This document shows positions 37,960 through 47,521 of a stretch of DNA of 64,000 nt, piece by piece; position 1 is the first letter of the stretch, and the number at the start of each line of letters is the position of its first letter. The stretch lies in assembly GCF_009184895.1 (NCBI RefSeq), contig NZ_WESE01000001.1, forward strand, positions 248,001 through 312,000. The letters run 5' to 3'. The position numbers and the translations under genes were made by a program. Source of the DNA: Nostocoides sp. F2B08 (GTDB lineage: Bacteria > Actinomycetota > Actinomycetes > Actinomycetales > Dermatophilaceae). Under the pieces are notes generated by a model, which did not search any database, was not told the origin of the DNA, and was given only the letters and a program-made list of their open reading frames with translations.

Positions 37960-38994
37960 ATGAGCACTGCGGGACGGTACGACCACTACGACGAGGACGC
38001 CGTGCGGGTCCGCCCGTCGCGGCGCGGCAGCAGACCACGGAGCAAGGACCGTCCCCGGCACGATGATGCCGTCGACGGTCGGGTCATCGGGGTCGACCGC
38101 GGCCGCTACCACGTCCTGGTCGATGACGTCATGGTCACCGCGGTCAAGTCCCGCAACCTCGGGCGCAAGAGCATCGTCGTCGGCGACTCCGTCGGCATCG
38201 TGGGAGATGTCTCGGGTCAGCGCGACACCATGGCCCGGATCGTCCGCCAGAACCCGCGTCGGAGTGTCCTGCGCCGAACCGCGGACGACAACGACCCGGT
38301 CGAACGGGTCATCGTCGCCAACGCGGATCAGCTCATCATCGTCACGGCGCTGGCGGACCCACCACCTCGGACCCGACTCATCGACCGTTGCCTCGTGGCG
38401 GCCTACGATGCCGGGCTGACGCCGATCCTCCTCCTCACCAAATCCGACCTCACCAGCCCCGGCGACCTCCTGTCGTTGTACGGCGACCTCGACGTCGGCG
38501 TCCTAGTGACGCAGATCAGCCCCCAGGGCGCAGAGGGTCTCGATGAGGTGCGTGCGTGCTTGAGCGGACAGGTCAGCGTTCTGGTCGGGCACTCAGGAGT
38601 GGGCAAGTCGACCATCGTCAACGCGCTCGTCCCGGACGCCGGCCGAGCCACCGGCGTGGTGAACGTCGTGACCGGGCGAGGACGGCATACGTCCTCCTCG
38701 GCGATCGCCCTGCCACTTCCGGACGACGACGGCTGGGTGATCGACACCCCGGGAGTCCGCTCGTTCGGCCTCGCGCACGTCGACCCGGCCCGTATCATCG
38801 ACCACTTTCCCGAATTCGCCGAAGGCACCTCTCAGTGCCCTCGCTCATGCTCGCACGACGAGGCCGACTGCGGGCTGGACGCCTTCGTGGCGGAACACGC
38901 CGCCGAGCAGCCGCACCTCCCGCACCGCCTCGAGAGCCTGCGAAGACTCCTCAGGTCGCGGACCTCCGAGGAGGACACCGCCGGAACGCGCTGA
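37960..38994 (+). CDS. rsgA: Small ribosomal subunit biogenesis GTPase RsgA
   Basis: Circularly permuted GTPase that checks late 30S maturation. 344 residues: N-terminal OB-fold (about 40-110), then G4 LTKSD before G1 GHSGVGKST (G210-S217) and G3 DTPG, the permuted order, and a C-terminal zinc finger CPRSCSHDEADC. Start ATG 37960. Convergent with the oppF-like gene, only 14 bp apart. Confidence 0.95.
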   Translation: MSTAGRYDHYDEDAVRVRPSRRGSRPRSKDRPRHDDAVDGRVIGVDRGRYHVLVDDVMVTAVKSRNLGRKSIVVGDSVGIVGDVSGQRDTMARIVRQNPRRSVLRRTADDNDPVERVIVANADQLIIVTALADPPPRTRLIDRCLVAAYDAGLTPILLLTKSDLTSPGDLLSLYGDLDVGVLVTQISPQGAEGLDEVRACLSGQVSVLVGHSGVGKSTIVNALVPDAGRATGVVNVVTGRGRHTSSSAIALPLPDDDGWVIDTPGVRSFGLAHVDPARIIDHFPEFAEGTSQCPRSCSHDEADCGLDAFVAEHAAEQPHLPHRLESLRRLLRSRTSEEDTAGTR

Positions 38995-39008
38995 TCGAGC
39001 GGTCGACC

Positions 39009-40208
39009 TCAGCTCTGGCGGTCGCGTGGCTCCGGCGCGACGTCGTCGTGACCGATCTGGTAGTCGGCGGCGGGTCTGGTCGGGTCGATGACCCCCCGCT
39101 CGTCGACCCCCGGGGCGGGGACGTCCTCGGGAGGGGCGCCGGCGCCGATTCGCGCGCCATCGCTTCCTCGACCTTCGTCCGGCTCCCGGGTCGGGATGTC
39201 CGAGGTCGGGACGATCTGACGCACCTCGGCGAAGTGGCACGCACTGCGGTGGCCCCCGGCGCCGTCGGGACGCTGGACGAACTCCGGCTCCTCCACCGAG
39301 CACACGTCCTGGGCCTTGAAGCACCGCGTGTGGAAACGACAGCCGGAGGGAGGGTTCGCCGGTGACGGGACATCCCCGGAGAGGACGATCTGCTCCCTCT
39401 TCCCGCGCAGCGTGGGATCGGGCACCGGCACGGCGGACAGGAGGGCCTGGGTGTAGGGGTGGGTCGGGCGCTGGTACACCTCGTCCTCGGTGCCGAGCTC
39501 GACCATCTTGCCGAGGTACATCACTCCGACCCGGTCCGAGATGTGCCGGACCACGGAGAGGTCGTGGGCGATGAACAGGTAGGCGAGACCCATCTCCCGC
39601 TGCAACCTCTCGAGGAGGTTGACCACCTGGGCCTGGACGGAGACATCGAGAGCGGAGACCGGCTCGTCGCAGATCAGCACCTTGGGTCGTAGAGCGATCC
39701 CGCGCGCGATCCCGATGCGCTGGCGTTGCCCCCCGGAGAACTGGTGGGGGTAGCGGTTGATGTGCTCGGGGTTGAGGCCCACGACGTCAAGCAGGTCCTG
39801 GACGGCCTTCTTGCGCCCGCCCTTCGGCACGACCTCTCGGTGGATCTCGAACGGCTCGCCGATGATGTCGCCGACGGTCTTGCGCGGGTTGAGGGAGGTG
39901 TAGGGGTCCTGGAAGATGATCTGGATGTCCCTGCGGAGCCGGCGCATGGCGGATCCGGACTGCTGGAACATGTCGACCCCGTCGAAGTCCACGCTGCCCG
40001 ACGTCGGCTCCTCGAGGCGCATAAGAACGCGACCGAGGGTCGACTTGCCGCACCCCGACTCTCCGACGATGCCGAGCGTCTCACCTTTGTGCAGGTCGAA
40101 GGACACCCCGTCGACGGCCTTGACGTGACCCACCGTGTGGCGTAACACTCCCGCCTTGATCGGATAGTGCTTGACCAGGTCGGTGGCGCGGAGGATGACC
40201 TCAGGCAC
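39009..40208 (-). CDS. Oligopeptide/dipeptide ABC transporter ATP-binding protein (OppF/DppF type)
   Basis: 399 residues. Walker A GESGCGKST, signature FSGGQRQRIGIARGIAL, Walker B VLICDEPVSALD and the oligopeptide-family C-terminal region with SGCRFHTRC...C...C cysteines. An extra C-terminal tail of about 75 residues, rich in P, D, G and R, has no counterpart I recognise. GTG 40208 overlaps the oppD-like gene by 8 nt and has a GAGGAGG site. Last gene of the peptide importer operon. Confidence 0.93.
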   Translation of the reverse strand: MPEVILRATDLVKHYPIKAGVLRHTVGHVKAVDGVSFDLHKGETLGIVGESGCGKSTLGRVLMRLEEPTSGSVDFDGVDMFQQSGSAMRRLRRDIQIIFQDPYTSLNPRKTVGDIIGEPFEIHREVVPKGGRKKAVQDLLDVVGLNPEHINRYPHQFSGGQRQRIGIARGIALRPKVLICDEPVSALDVSVQAQVVNLLERLQREMGLAYLFIAHDLSVVRHISDRVGVMYLGKMVELGTEDEVYQRPTHPYTQALLSAVPVPDPTLRGKREQIVLSGDVPSPANPPSGCRFHTRCFKAQDVCSVEEPEFVQRPDGAGGHRSACHFAEVRQIVPTSDIPTREPDEGRGSDGARIGAGAPPEDVPAPGVDERGVIDPTRPAADYQIGHDDVAPEPRDRQS

Positions 40209-41253
40209 CGAGCACCTCCTCGGAGAAGTGGCAGGCGGCGAAGCGACCGGGGACCAACTCACGCAGCTCGGGGCGCTCCCCCGAGCAGATGTCCCGAGCG
40301 AGGTAGCACCGTGGGTGGAAGGGGCAGCCCGGAGGGATCCGGGTCAGGTTCGGCGGCAGCCCGCCGATCGCCGCCAGCGTCTGCCCCTTCTGGTCGACCC
40401 GGGGGATCGAATCGATCAGGCCCCTGGTGTAGGGATGGGCAGGGGCGGCGTACAGGTCCAGGATCTCTGACTTCTCGACGAGCCGCCCGGCGTACATCAC
40501 GCACGCTCGGTCGGCCACGTCGGCCACGACCCCCAGGTCGTGGGTGATGAGGATCAGACCCATCTGGCGCTCCTGCTGCAGGTCGGCCAGCAGCTGCATG
40601 ATCTGGGCCTGCACGGTGACATCGAGCGCCGTCGTCGGCTCGTCGGCGATGAGCACCGCCGGGTCCAGGGCGATGGCCATCGCGATCATGATGCGCTGGC
40701 GCATGCCACCGGAGAACTGGTGGGGGTAGGCCTTGACGCGTTCCCGGGCGGCCGGGATCGAGACACGCTCCATGAGGCCCACCGCTCGCTCGAGGGCGTC
40801 GGACTTGTTCATCCCGCGGTGCTGACGGAACATCTCGGCGATCTGCCACCCAACCGGGAAGACGGGGTTGAGCGCCGAGAGCGCGTCCTGGAAGATCATC
40901 GAGATCTCCGGACCACGGGTGTGACGCCGCTCGTTGGGATCCATGGTCAGCAGGTCGCGGCCGCAGTACCTCACCTGCCCGGACGGGATCTTGGCCGGGG
41001 GCATGTCGAGGATGCCCATGATGGCCTGGGCGGTCACCGACTTGCCCGATCCCGACTCGCCCAGAATGGCGAGGGTCTCGCCCTGGCTGAGATCGAACGA
41101 CACCCCGTTGATGGCCTTGGCGACGCCCTCCTCGGTGTGGAACTCGACGTACAGGTCGTCCACCTCGAGGAGACAGCCGTCCTGAGGGACGTACTTCGAT
41201 TTCGACCCCGAGCCCCGCTTCTCCTGGGGTGTGTCGACCGTGGTCGCGCTCAT
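40201..41253 (-). CDS. Oligopeptide/dipeptide ABC transporter ATP-binding protein (OppD/DppD type)
   Basis: 350 residues from ATG 41253. Walker A GESGSGKSV, signature FSGGMRQRIMIAMAIAL, Walker B LIADEPTTALD, and the C-terminal oligopeptide domain with CPFHPRCYLARDIC. It pairs with the OppF-like ATPase to power uptake. A GAGGAGC ribosome site lies upstream; it follows the oppC-like permease by 10 nt. Confidence 0.94.
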   Translation of the reverse strand: MSATTVDTPQEKRGSGSKSKYVPQDGCLLEVDDLYVEFHTEEGVAKAINGVSFDLSQGETLAILGESGSGKSVTAQAIMGILDMPPAKIPSGQVRYCGRDLLTMDPNERRHTRGPEISMIFQDALSALNPVFPVGWQIAEMFRQHRGMNKSDALERAVGLMERVSIPAARERVKAYPHQFSGGMRQRIMIAMAIALDPAVLIADEPTTALDVTVQAQIMQLLADLQQERQMGLILITHDLGVVADVADRACVMYAGRLVEKSEILDLYAAPAHPYTRGLIDSIPRVDQKGQTLAAIGGLPPNLTRIPPGCPFHPRCYLARDICSGERPELRELVPGRFAACHFSEEVLGA

Positions 41254-41263
41254 GGCGTGCTCC

Positions 41264-42184
41264 TCATCGGGTCTTGGGGTCGTAGGCGTCACGGACCGCG
41301 TCACCGAGCATGATGAAGGCGAGCACCGTGAGGCTGAGGAACAGGGACGGGAAGAACAGCATGTGCGGAGTCGTCCGCAGGCCGACGATGGCGTCGTTGA
41401 TCGACACGCCCCAGGAGATGACCGGCGGCTGGAGGCCGATGCCGAGGAAGGACAGCGTCGCCTCCAGGGCGATGTACGCGCCGAGGTTGATCGTCGCGAC
41501 GACGATGATGGGACCGAGTGAGTTGGGGATCACGTGGGACCTGATGATCCGCCAGGGGCTCGCACCGAGGGCTCGAGCGGCCTGGACGTAGTCGTTGGGT
41601 AGCACCTGCATGACCGAGGAGCGCATGAGCCGTGTCAGTGCGGGCCATCCGAGCAGGGAGATCGCCGCGACGACCTTGAAGACGACCACGAAGTAGGGGT
41701 CGTTCGACGAGGGGAAGGCCGACATGAAGAGGATGGCTCCGAGGAGGAGCGGGATGGCGAAGAAGATGTCGGTGACCCGCGAGATCAACGAGTCCGTCCA
41801 CCCGCCGAAGTAGGCGGCCGTGATGCCGAGGGCGGCGCCGATCGTCGTGGTGAACAGCGTCGTGAACACTCCGACGAGGATCGAGGCCCGGGCACCGTAG
41901 ATCACGCGTGCGTAGATGTCGTAGCCCTGGATGTCCCGGCCGAACCACGCCTCGGAGTTCGGGCGCTCTCTCGCCTGGCTCAAGACCGCCTCGGTGGGGT
42001 CGGTGTTCGTGAAGAGGCTCGGCCAGATGGCCATGAGCACGAAGATGAAGATCATCGTCGCCGAGATCCAGAACAACGGGTTGCGCGCGAGCGCCCGACG
42101 GGCGTCAGCACCGAGGGAGCGTGCCTCACCGACGGGGTTCGCGTCACTCGAGTGTGCAGTCTCGACGATGGCTTGCTCAGTCAT
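41264..42184 (-). CDS. Oligopeptide/dipeptide ABC transporter permease (OppC/DppC type)
   Basis: 306 residues. A cytoplasmic N-terminus (about 1-35) precedes six transmembrane helices; the coupling (EAA) loop reads YVQAARALGASPWRIIRSHVIPN, typical of binding-protein-dependent permeases. The region between TM1 and TM2 is long, as in OppC. It overlaps the oppB-like gene by 8 nt. Confidence 0.94.
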   Translation of the reverse strand: MTEQAIVETAHSSDANPVGEARSLGADARRALARNPLFWISATMIFIFVLMAIWPSLFTNTDPTEAVLSQARERPNSEAWFGRDIQGYDIYARVIYGARASILVGVFTTLFTTTIGAALGITAAYFGGWTDSLISRVTDIFFAIPLLLGAILFMSAFPSSNDPYFVVVFKVVAAISLLGWPALTRLMRSSVMQVLPNDYVQAARALGASPWRIIRSHVIPNSLGPIIVVATINLGAYIALEATLSFLGIGLQPPVISWGVSINDAIVGLRTTPHMLFFPSLFLSLTVLAFIMLGDAVRDAYDPKTR

Positions 42185-43103
42185 GGCTGATCCTCGGGTC
42201 GAGCACGCCGTACAACAGGTCGACGATGAGGTTGACGAAGAGGTAGATGATGACCAGAGCGGTCACGGCCCCGACGACGGCGACCCCGTCCCGGACCTGG
42301 ATCCCGCGATAGATGTAGCCGCCGACCCCCTGGATGTTGAAGATGCCCTCGGTGACGATGGCGCCGCCGAGCAGCGCACCGAAGTCGAAGCCGATGAAGG
42401 TGATGACGGGGATCATGGAGTTGCGCAGGGCGTGCAGGCCCACGGCGCGTCGCTTGGAGAGACCCTTCGAGATCGCGGTGCGCACGTAGTCGGCACGCAG
42501 GTTCTCGACGAGGTTGGTCCGGGTCAGCCGGGCGACGTAGGCGACGGACAGCGAACCGAGGACGATGGCCGGCAGCAGGAGCTCGTACGTCGTCGCCTCG
42601 GACGACACGGTGACCGGGAACAGGCCAAGCCGCACCCCGAGGAAGTACTGCAGCACCGCGCCGATGACGAAGATCGGGATCGAGATGACGACCAGCGTGC
42701 TGACCAGCACGAGATTGTCGACGAATCTTCCTTTTCGGATGCCCGCGAGAATTCCGGCGGAGATGCCGATGACGATCTCGACGGCGATGGCCATGAGGGC
42801 GAGGCGGCCGGTCACGGCGAAGCGCTTGGCCAGGTCCTCACGGACCTCGACGCCGTACTGGTTGGTTCCGAAGTCTCCCTGGACCACCTGACCCATGTAC
42901 TTGGCGTACTGGATGGGCAACGGGTCGTCGAGGTTGTACTTCTCGCGATACTCCGCGACGAACGACTCCGGGCACTGTCGCTCCCCGCACTTGCCCGCGG
43001 TGGGGTCTCCGGGTAGCGCGAAGACCATGGCGTAGATGATGAATGTCGTCCCGATGATGACGGGGATCATCTGCAGCAGGCGGCGGACGATGTACTTGCC
43101 CAT
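42177..43103 (-). CDS. Oligopeptide/dipeptide ABC transporter permease (OppB/DppB type)
   Basis: 308 residues. It begins MGKYIVRRLLQMIPVIIGTTFIIYAM, the canonical first helix, and has the periplasmic-side segment YNLDDPLPIQYAKYMGQVVQGDFG and the EAA loop DYVRTAISKGLSKRRAVGLHALRN. Forms the membrane pore with the OppC-like partner. It is separated from oppA by 245 bp containing a terminator hairpin and possible own promoters. Confidence 0.94.
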   Translation of the reverse strand: MGKYIVRRLLQMIPVIIGTTFIIYAMVFALPGDPTAGKCGERQCPESFVAEYREKYNLDDPLPIQYAKYMGQVVQGDFGTNQYGVEVREDLAKRFAVTGRLALMAIAVEIVIGISAGILAGIRKGRFVDNLVLVSTLVVISIPIFVIGAVLQYFLGVRLGLFPVTVSSEATTYELLLPAIVLGSLSVAYVARLTRTNLVENLRADYVRTAISKGLSKRRAVGLHALRNSMIPVITFIGFDFGALLGGAIVTEGIFNIQGVGGYIYRGIQVRDGVAVVGAVTALVIIYLFVNLIVDLLYGVLDPRISHD

Positions 43104-43157
43104 CGCACCTCCTTCGTCAGCGCGGGTGACAACTCACCCGCCGATCGTGTGGCACGG

Positions 43158-43233
43158 ACACTACTCCAGCAGACTCGGGACTTGGCGGCGGTTCACCATG
43201 TCGCCGCACGATCGGAACTGTACGTCGACACTA
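43158..43233 (-). promoter_or_regulatory. Two candidate -10 elements for oppBCDF
   Basis: The 11-mer GACACTACTCC occurs at 43157-43167 and 43227-43237. On the minus strand each gives GGAGTAGTGTC with a TAGTGT hexamer (43158-43163 and 43228-43233). They lie 55 and 125 nt before the oppB-like ATG and downstream of the oppA terminator, so they may restart transcription. No convincing -35 boxes were seen. Confidence 0.4.
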
Positions 43234-43286
43234 CTCCCCACGGGCCCCCGAACGAGGGCTCGGCGCGTTCCGCCCCGGGCAGAGAG

Positions 43287-43320
43287 GATCGGCCTGCCGG
43301 GATGCTCCGGCAGGCCGATC
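43287..43320 (-). terminator. Terminator hairpin after oppA
   Basis: A perfect 14-bp stem GATCGGCCTGCCGG / CCGGCAGGCCGATC with a 6-nt loop, 28 nt after the oppA stop on the minus strand. It would let the binding protein be made in excess over the permease and ATPase genes downstream. Confidence 0.85.
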
Positions 43321-43348
43321 GCTCAGCTACGACCGAGTTCGCCCTCAA

Positions 43349-44989
43349 TCACTGCGCGAGCGTGACACTGGCGAGGTCGGGACGGCCGAAGGCGGTGATC
43401 GTGACGGGGTTCACCTTCTCGGACCAGCCGATCGTCGTCTTCGGGTAGTACATCGGGATGGCGACCATGTCCTCGGCGAGGAGCAACTCCGCCTGCTGGT
43501 ACAGAGCGTTGGCCTCGTCGAGACTGGGTGCGGCCGCCGCCTGGGTGAGCAGACTCTCGAACTCCTCGTTGACGTACGGACCGAAGTAGTTGCTGTCTGC
43601 GCCCTCCGCATAGATCGGGGCCAGGAAGTTCTCGATGGACGGGTAGTCCATCACCCAGCCGAGACGCCACATGCCCGTCATCTCGCCGTTCCCGAGTTGG
43701 GTCAGGAAGGTGGCGAAGTCCACGACCGGGGTCGCGGTGCAGGAGATGTCGAGGGCCTGCGAGATGCTGTTGCAGGTGGCCTCGGTCCACGCCTTGTGGT
43801 CGCCGTCACCGTTGTAGCTGAGGGTCAGCTCACCGTCGTAGCCGCCGGCCTCGTCGAGCATCGCCTTGGCGGCCTCCGGGTCGTAGGTGCAGAACTCGCC
43901 GCAGGCGTTCTCCTGGTATCCGTCGACGACCGGGGAGACCCAGCCGGTGGCCGGAGTGTAGCTGTTGTTGAAGATCTGCTCGTTGATCGTCTCGCGGTCG
44001 ATAGCCATCGAGATCGCCTTGCGGATGGCGGGGTCCGCCAGGTCCGTGCTCACCACCGTGTTGATGCCGACATAGTTGAATCGGCCGGTCTCGCGTTGGG
44101 TGTTGCGGTCACCGAGGTCGGACTGGTACTTGTCGTCGATCAGAGCCGACTGCGGAATGGTCCTGATCACATCGATCTGTCCTGCGAGCAGGTCGTTGTA
44201 GGCCGCGTCCTGGTCCTGGTAGATCCGGAAGGTGATCTTGTCGACCTGGCCACCGAAGTCACCGCTGTAGTCGGCGAACTTCTCGACGACGATGCTCTGT
44301 CCGTCGTTGTACTCGGTGACCTGGTACGGACCGGCTCCGATCGGAGCCTTGCCGAAGCTCTCGGGATCCTCGAAGAAGGCGTCCGGCTGCGGCGCGAAGG
44401 CGGTGTAGCCGAGGCGGACCGGCAGGTTGGACACCGGCTCGCTCGTGCGGATCGTGAAGGTGTAGTCGTCGACGACCTCGAGGCCGGACAGCTCCTCGAC
44501 GGTCGAGCCCTCGGCGTTGACCTCGGCGAAGCCTTCGATCGGCGACATGAAGTAGCTTCCGGTCTGGCCGTTGGGCCCGAACGCGGTGTAGTTCCACGCG
44601 TCGACGAAGTTCTGGGCCTTGACCTCGGTCCCGTCTTGGAACATGTAGCCCTGCTTGATCTTGACCGTGAACGTCTGGTTGTCCTCGGTCTCGATCGACT
44701 CGGCGATGTCGTTCTCGGGGGACGCGTCGTCGGCGTTGTAGTTGACGAGCCGGGCTGTAATCATCTCGAGAACGTCTCCGCCGCAGGTCTCGCTCGTGTT
44801 GCCCGCGACGAGCGGGTTCTCCGGCGTGCATCCGTCGACGACGATCTCGCCGCCGGCGGCACCCTCGGCGGCCGTTGTCTCGTTCCCATCGGTTGCGGTC
44901 GTGTCGTCACTGTCGCCACCACATGCGGTCGCCAGGAGCGCGACCGCCGAGATGCCGGCAATGGCAACCGTGCGAGCGGTTCGTCGCAT
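43349..44989 (-). CDS. Peptide ABC transporter substrate-binding lipoprotein (OppA type)
   Basis: 546 residues, family SBP_bac_5. A signal peptide with lipobox LLATAC (C23) anchors it to the outer face of the membrane; an acidic linker rich in D, T and E follows. Binding-domain features include GAGPYQVTEYNDGQSIVVEKFADY and AIRKAISMAIDRETI. It captures peptides for the OppBCDF proteins encoded downstream. Start ATG 44989. Confidence 0.95.
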   Translation of the reverse strand: MRRTARTVAIAGISAVALLATACGGDSDDTTATDGNETTAAEGAAGGEIVVDGCTPENPLVAGNTSETCGGDVLEMITARLVNYNADDASPENDIAESIETEDNQTFTVKIKQGYMFQDGTEVKAQNFVDAWNYTAFGPNGQTGSYFMSPIEGFAEVNAEGSTVEELSGLEVVDDYTFTIRTSEPVSNLPVRLGYTAFAPQPDAFFEDPESFGKAPIGAGPYQVTEYNDGQSIVVEKFADYSGDFGGQVDKITFRIYQDQDAAYNDLLAGQIDVIRTIPQSALIDDKYQSDLGDRNTQRETGRFNYVGINTVVSTDLADPAIRKAISMAIDRETINEQIFNNSYTPATGWVSPVVDGYQENACGEFCTYDPEAAKAMLDEAGGYDGELTLSYNGDGDHKAWTEATCNSISQALDISCTATPVVDFATFLTQLGNGEMTGMWRLGWVMDYPSIENFLAPIYAEGADSNYFGPYVNEEFESLLTQAAAAPSLDEANALYQQAELLLAEDMVAIPMYYPKTTIGWSEKVNPVTITAFGRPDLASVTLAQ

Positions 44990-45074
44990 GGATGTCCTCC
45001 TTGATTCGAAAACGACCTCGGGGTTCCGAGGGCGGACGGCGGACCAGCCGTCCTGGTGAGGTCAGCCCGCCCGG

Positions 45075-45093
45075 TGCCGCCGAAAGGGCGGCA
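45075..45093 (-). promoter_or_regulatory. Small hairpin in the oppA leader region
   Basis: TGCCGCC-GAAAG-GGCGGCA, a 7-bp stem about 86 nt before the oppA start, in the 282-bp spacer divergent from hisN. It may lie in the oppA 5' leader; function unknown. Confidence 0.3.
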
Positions 45094-45258
45094 GTCATAT
45101 GTAACCCCCATCGGGCGCGATGTGCGGCATCGGAGGGCGAGTCGAGACCCATTTGTGACATGCCGAACTCACCCATAAGCGTTTGTCATGGGCTAGCCAC
45201 TTGCGATCCGCCCGCGTTGCAGCCGAGTACGTACGCTGCCACCGCATACCCGGCGCTG

Positions 45259-45264
45259 TAGATT
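45259..45264 (+). promoter_or_regulatory. Probable -10 element giving a leaderless hisN mRNA
   Basis: TAGATT lies 7 nt before GTG 45272. There is no ribosome site, and the spacing matches other genes of the window. It is the main reason for choosing GTG 45272 over the in-frame TTG at 45263. Confidence 0.55.
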
Positions 45265-45271
45265 GCGGACC

Positions 45272-46087
45272 GTGCTCTCTTTCGACGACGACCTGAGGCT
45301 CGCCCATGTCCTCGCTGACGCCGTCGAGTCCACGACCATGTCCCGCTTCCTGGCAGAGGACCTCGCCGTCGACACGAAGCCGGACCTCACCCTCGTCTCC
45401 GACGCGGACCGCGCGGCCGAGGACCTGATCCGCGGACAGCTGGGCCGGACCCGCCCCCGAGATGCCGTCGTCGGCGAGGAGTCCGGGACGACCGGACGCG
45501 GTCCCCGCCGGTGGGTGATCGACCCGATCGATGGAACCCACAACTTCGTGCGCGGGGTCCCGGTCTGGGCCACCCTCATCGCCCTCCTGGACGAGTGGGA
45601 CGACCCGGTCCTCGGACTGGTCGCCGCGCCGGCCCTCGGGCGACGGTGGTGGGCCGCTCGGGGAACAGGTGCCTGGACGGGTCGCAGTCTGACCTCCGCG
45701 CGACCCATGCGGGTCTCGCAGGTGCATCGGCTGGCCGACGCGTCGCTCTCGTACTCGAGTCTGGGCGGCTGGCGCCAGCTCGGTCGGCGCCAGCGCTTCC
45801 TCGACCTCTTGGACGCCTGTTGGCGCACCCGGGCCTACGGCGACTTCTGGTCCTACATGCTCGTCGCCGAGGGGGCGGCCGACATCGCGTGCGAGCCGGA
45901 CCTCGCGCTGTACGACATGGCGGCGCTCGTGCCGATCGTCACCGAGGCGGGGGGACGCTTCACCTCCCTCGCGGGGGTGGACGGCCCGCACGGCGGCAAC
46001 GCGGTGGCGACCAACGGACTTCTCCACGACGCGGTGCTCGAGTACGTCGGTTCTCCGGACCCCGCCGAGGGGGCGCGGCCGGGCTGA
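45272..46087 (+). CDS. hisN: Histidinol-phosphatase (inositol monophosphatase family)
   Basis: About 271 residues. Removes phosphate from histidinol phosphate in histidine synthesis. Metal-binding motifs of the family are visible: GEES (about 71-74), DPIDGTHNFVRGVP (about 88-101) and YDMAALVPIVTEAGG near the C-terminus. The flow DDLRLAHVLADAVEST...TKPDLTLVSDADRAAE is that of actinobacterial HisN rather than SuhB. It stands alone, divergent from oppA and convergent with the M16 peptidase genes. Confidence 0.9.
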   Translation: MLSFDDDLRLAHVLADAVESTTMSRFLAEDLAVDTKPDLTLVSDADRAAEDLIRGQLGRTRPRDAVVGEESGTTGRGPRRWVIDPIDGTHNFVRGVPVWATLIALLDEWDDPVLGLVAAPALGRRWWAARGTGAWTGRSLTSARPMRVSQVHRLADASLSYSSLGGWRQLGRRQRFLDLLDACWRTRAYGDFWSYMLVAEGAADIACEPDLALYDMAALVPIVTEAGGRFTSLAGVDGPHGGNAVATNGLLHDAVLEYVGSPDPAEGARPG

Positions 46088-46144
46088 GCCCACTCGCACC
46101 TGCGCGCTGCGTCTGGCCCGACTGCGGATCTCGGACCGACCGGC

Positions 46145-47521
46145 TCAGTTCGCGACGACCGAGACGTCCCCGATGCCGAGCTCGCGGACGCGGTCCGCGT
46201 AGAGCGATGCGTCCCCGACGACGACGACGCACCAGTGGGGCGGGGCGATCGCGGAGTACGCCACGTCGAGGTCCGACGTCGTCAGTGCCAACGTCGCCTC
46301 GCGCGTGCGGGTCGTGAAGTCGAGCGGCAGGCGGTCCATGAGCAGGGATGCCGCCTCGTCGCCGATCGCCCCGGCGGTGGCGAACCGGCCCGGGGCGGTG
46401 CCCGCGATGAAGTCGACACCCGAGCGCAGCTCGTCGTCGCTGAACGACACGTTCGCCGGGTCCAGGATCTCGGCCAGGATCTCGAGGGACTCCGCTGTCG
46501 CATCCGCTCGCACGGAGCCGCTCGTCAGCAGCAGGCCTCCCGCCCTTCGGGGCCGGAAGCCGGTGCGGATCCCGTAGGTGTAGCCCTTCTCCTCGCGCAG
46601 GACCGCGTCGATGCGCGCTCCCGGTGAGCCGCCCAGGAGGAAGCCGATGACCGGATACGGCGCCCAGCCGGTCGCTACCCGGCGATCGGGACCTCGCCAA
46701 CCGATCGCCAGCTCGCTCTGCACCGACCCCGGACGGTCGACCAGGACGACGCGTGCGGCGTCGACCGCCAGGTCGGGAGCGGCGGGCGGGGACGGCTGGG
46801 CGTGGCGGGGGGCGTGCCAGCGGCCGAGGGTGCGGTCGAGCATCGCGAACAGGTCGATGCCGGACAGCGTTCCGGCCACGACGAGCGAGCCGCCGATCGG
46901 ACCGACACGCTCGGCATGGAACTCGGCGACGTGGGCGCGGGTGATCTGGGCAACGATCGAGGCCGCTCCGGCGGTGGGTCGGGAAGCCCGCTCGTACGGG
47001 GCCCAGAGGGTGGCGATGAGCTCGCGCGCGGCCCGATGAGGGGCCGAGGCCCGCTCCTGCTCGATCTCCGCCAACCTCGCGCTGCGCAGGCGGCGAACCT
47101 CGTCGTCGGGGAAGGCGGGGATCGCCAGAGCATCGGCGAGCAGCGCGAGAGCCGTCTCGAGGTGCCGGACGGGGACGTCGACGTCCACCATGAGGGCACC
47201 GTCGTTGACGCCCGCGGAGAGTGCGATTCCGTGTCGTTCGAGGAGTGCCGCGAACTTCTCGCTGTCGTGACGCTCGGTCCCCTCGTCGAGCAGCTGGCTC
47301 ATCAGCGACGCGACGCCTTCGACGTCCCGTGGCTCGTCACTGAGCAGCAGCGGCACGACGATCGAGACGGAGATGACGTACTGCCCAGGAACGTCGTAGG
47401 CGGCCACGCGCAGGCCGTTGTCGAGATGCCCGTCGTTCGACGGCAGTGGGAAGGCCCACGGCGGTGCTGCCCCGACCGCGGGGCGCGGGACCACGGGGGT
47501 GGAGCCCGGCTGCGCGGTCAT
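46145..47521 (-). CDS. M16 family peptidase-like protein, non-catalytic subunit
   Basis: 458 residues of the pitrilysin/MPP fold with two tandem domains. At the place of the zinc motif HxxEH it reads SLMSQLLDEGT, so it cannot bind catalytic zinc. It keeps the C-terminal substrate-binding R/Y region (YTYGIRTGFRP). Its ATG overlaps the stop of the active M16 subunit by 4 nt, the usual arrangement of heterodimeric bacterial M16B proteases. Confidence 0.9.
   Translation of the reverse strand: MTAQPGSTPVVPRPAVGAAPPWAFPLPSNDGHLDNGLRVAAYDVPGQYVISVSIVVPLLLSDEPRDVEGVASLMSQLLDEGTERHDSEKFAALLERHGIALSAGVNDGALMVDVDVPVRHLETALALLADALAIPAFPDDEVRRLRSARLAEIEQERASAPHRAARELIATLWAPYERASRPTAGAASIVAQITRAHVAEFHAERVGPIGGSLVVAGTLSGIDLFAMLDRTLGRWHAPRHAQPSPPAAPDLAVDAARVVLVDRPGSVQSELAIGWRGPDRRVATGWAPYPVIGFLLGGSPGARIDAVLREEKGYTYGIRTGFRPRRAGGLLLTSGSVRADATAESLEILAEILDPANVSFSDDELRSGVDFIAGTAPGRFATAGAIGDEAASLLMDRLPLDFTTRTREATLALTTSDLDVAYSAIAPPHWCVVVVGDASLYADRVRELGIGDVSVVAN

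Noticed and set aside
45140-45185. A CRP-type site between oppA and hisN (TGTGA ... TCACC)
   Set aside because: The half-sites are ten bases apart instead of six to eight and the second is imperfect.
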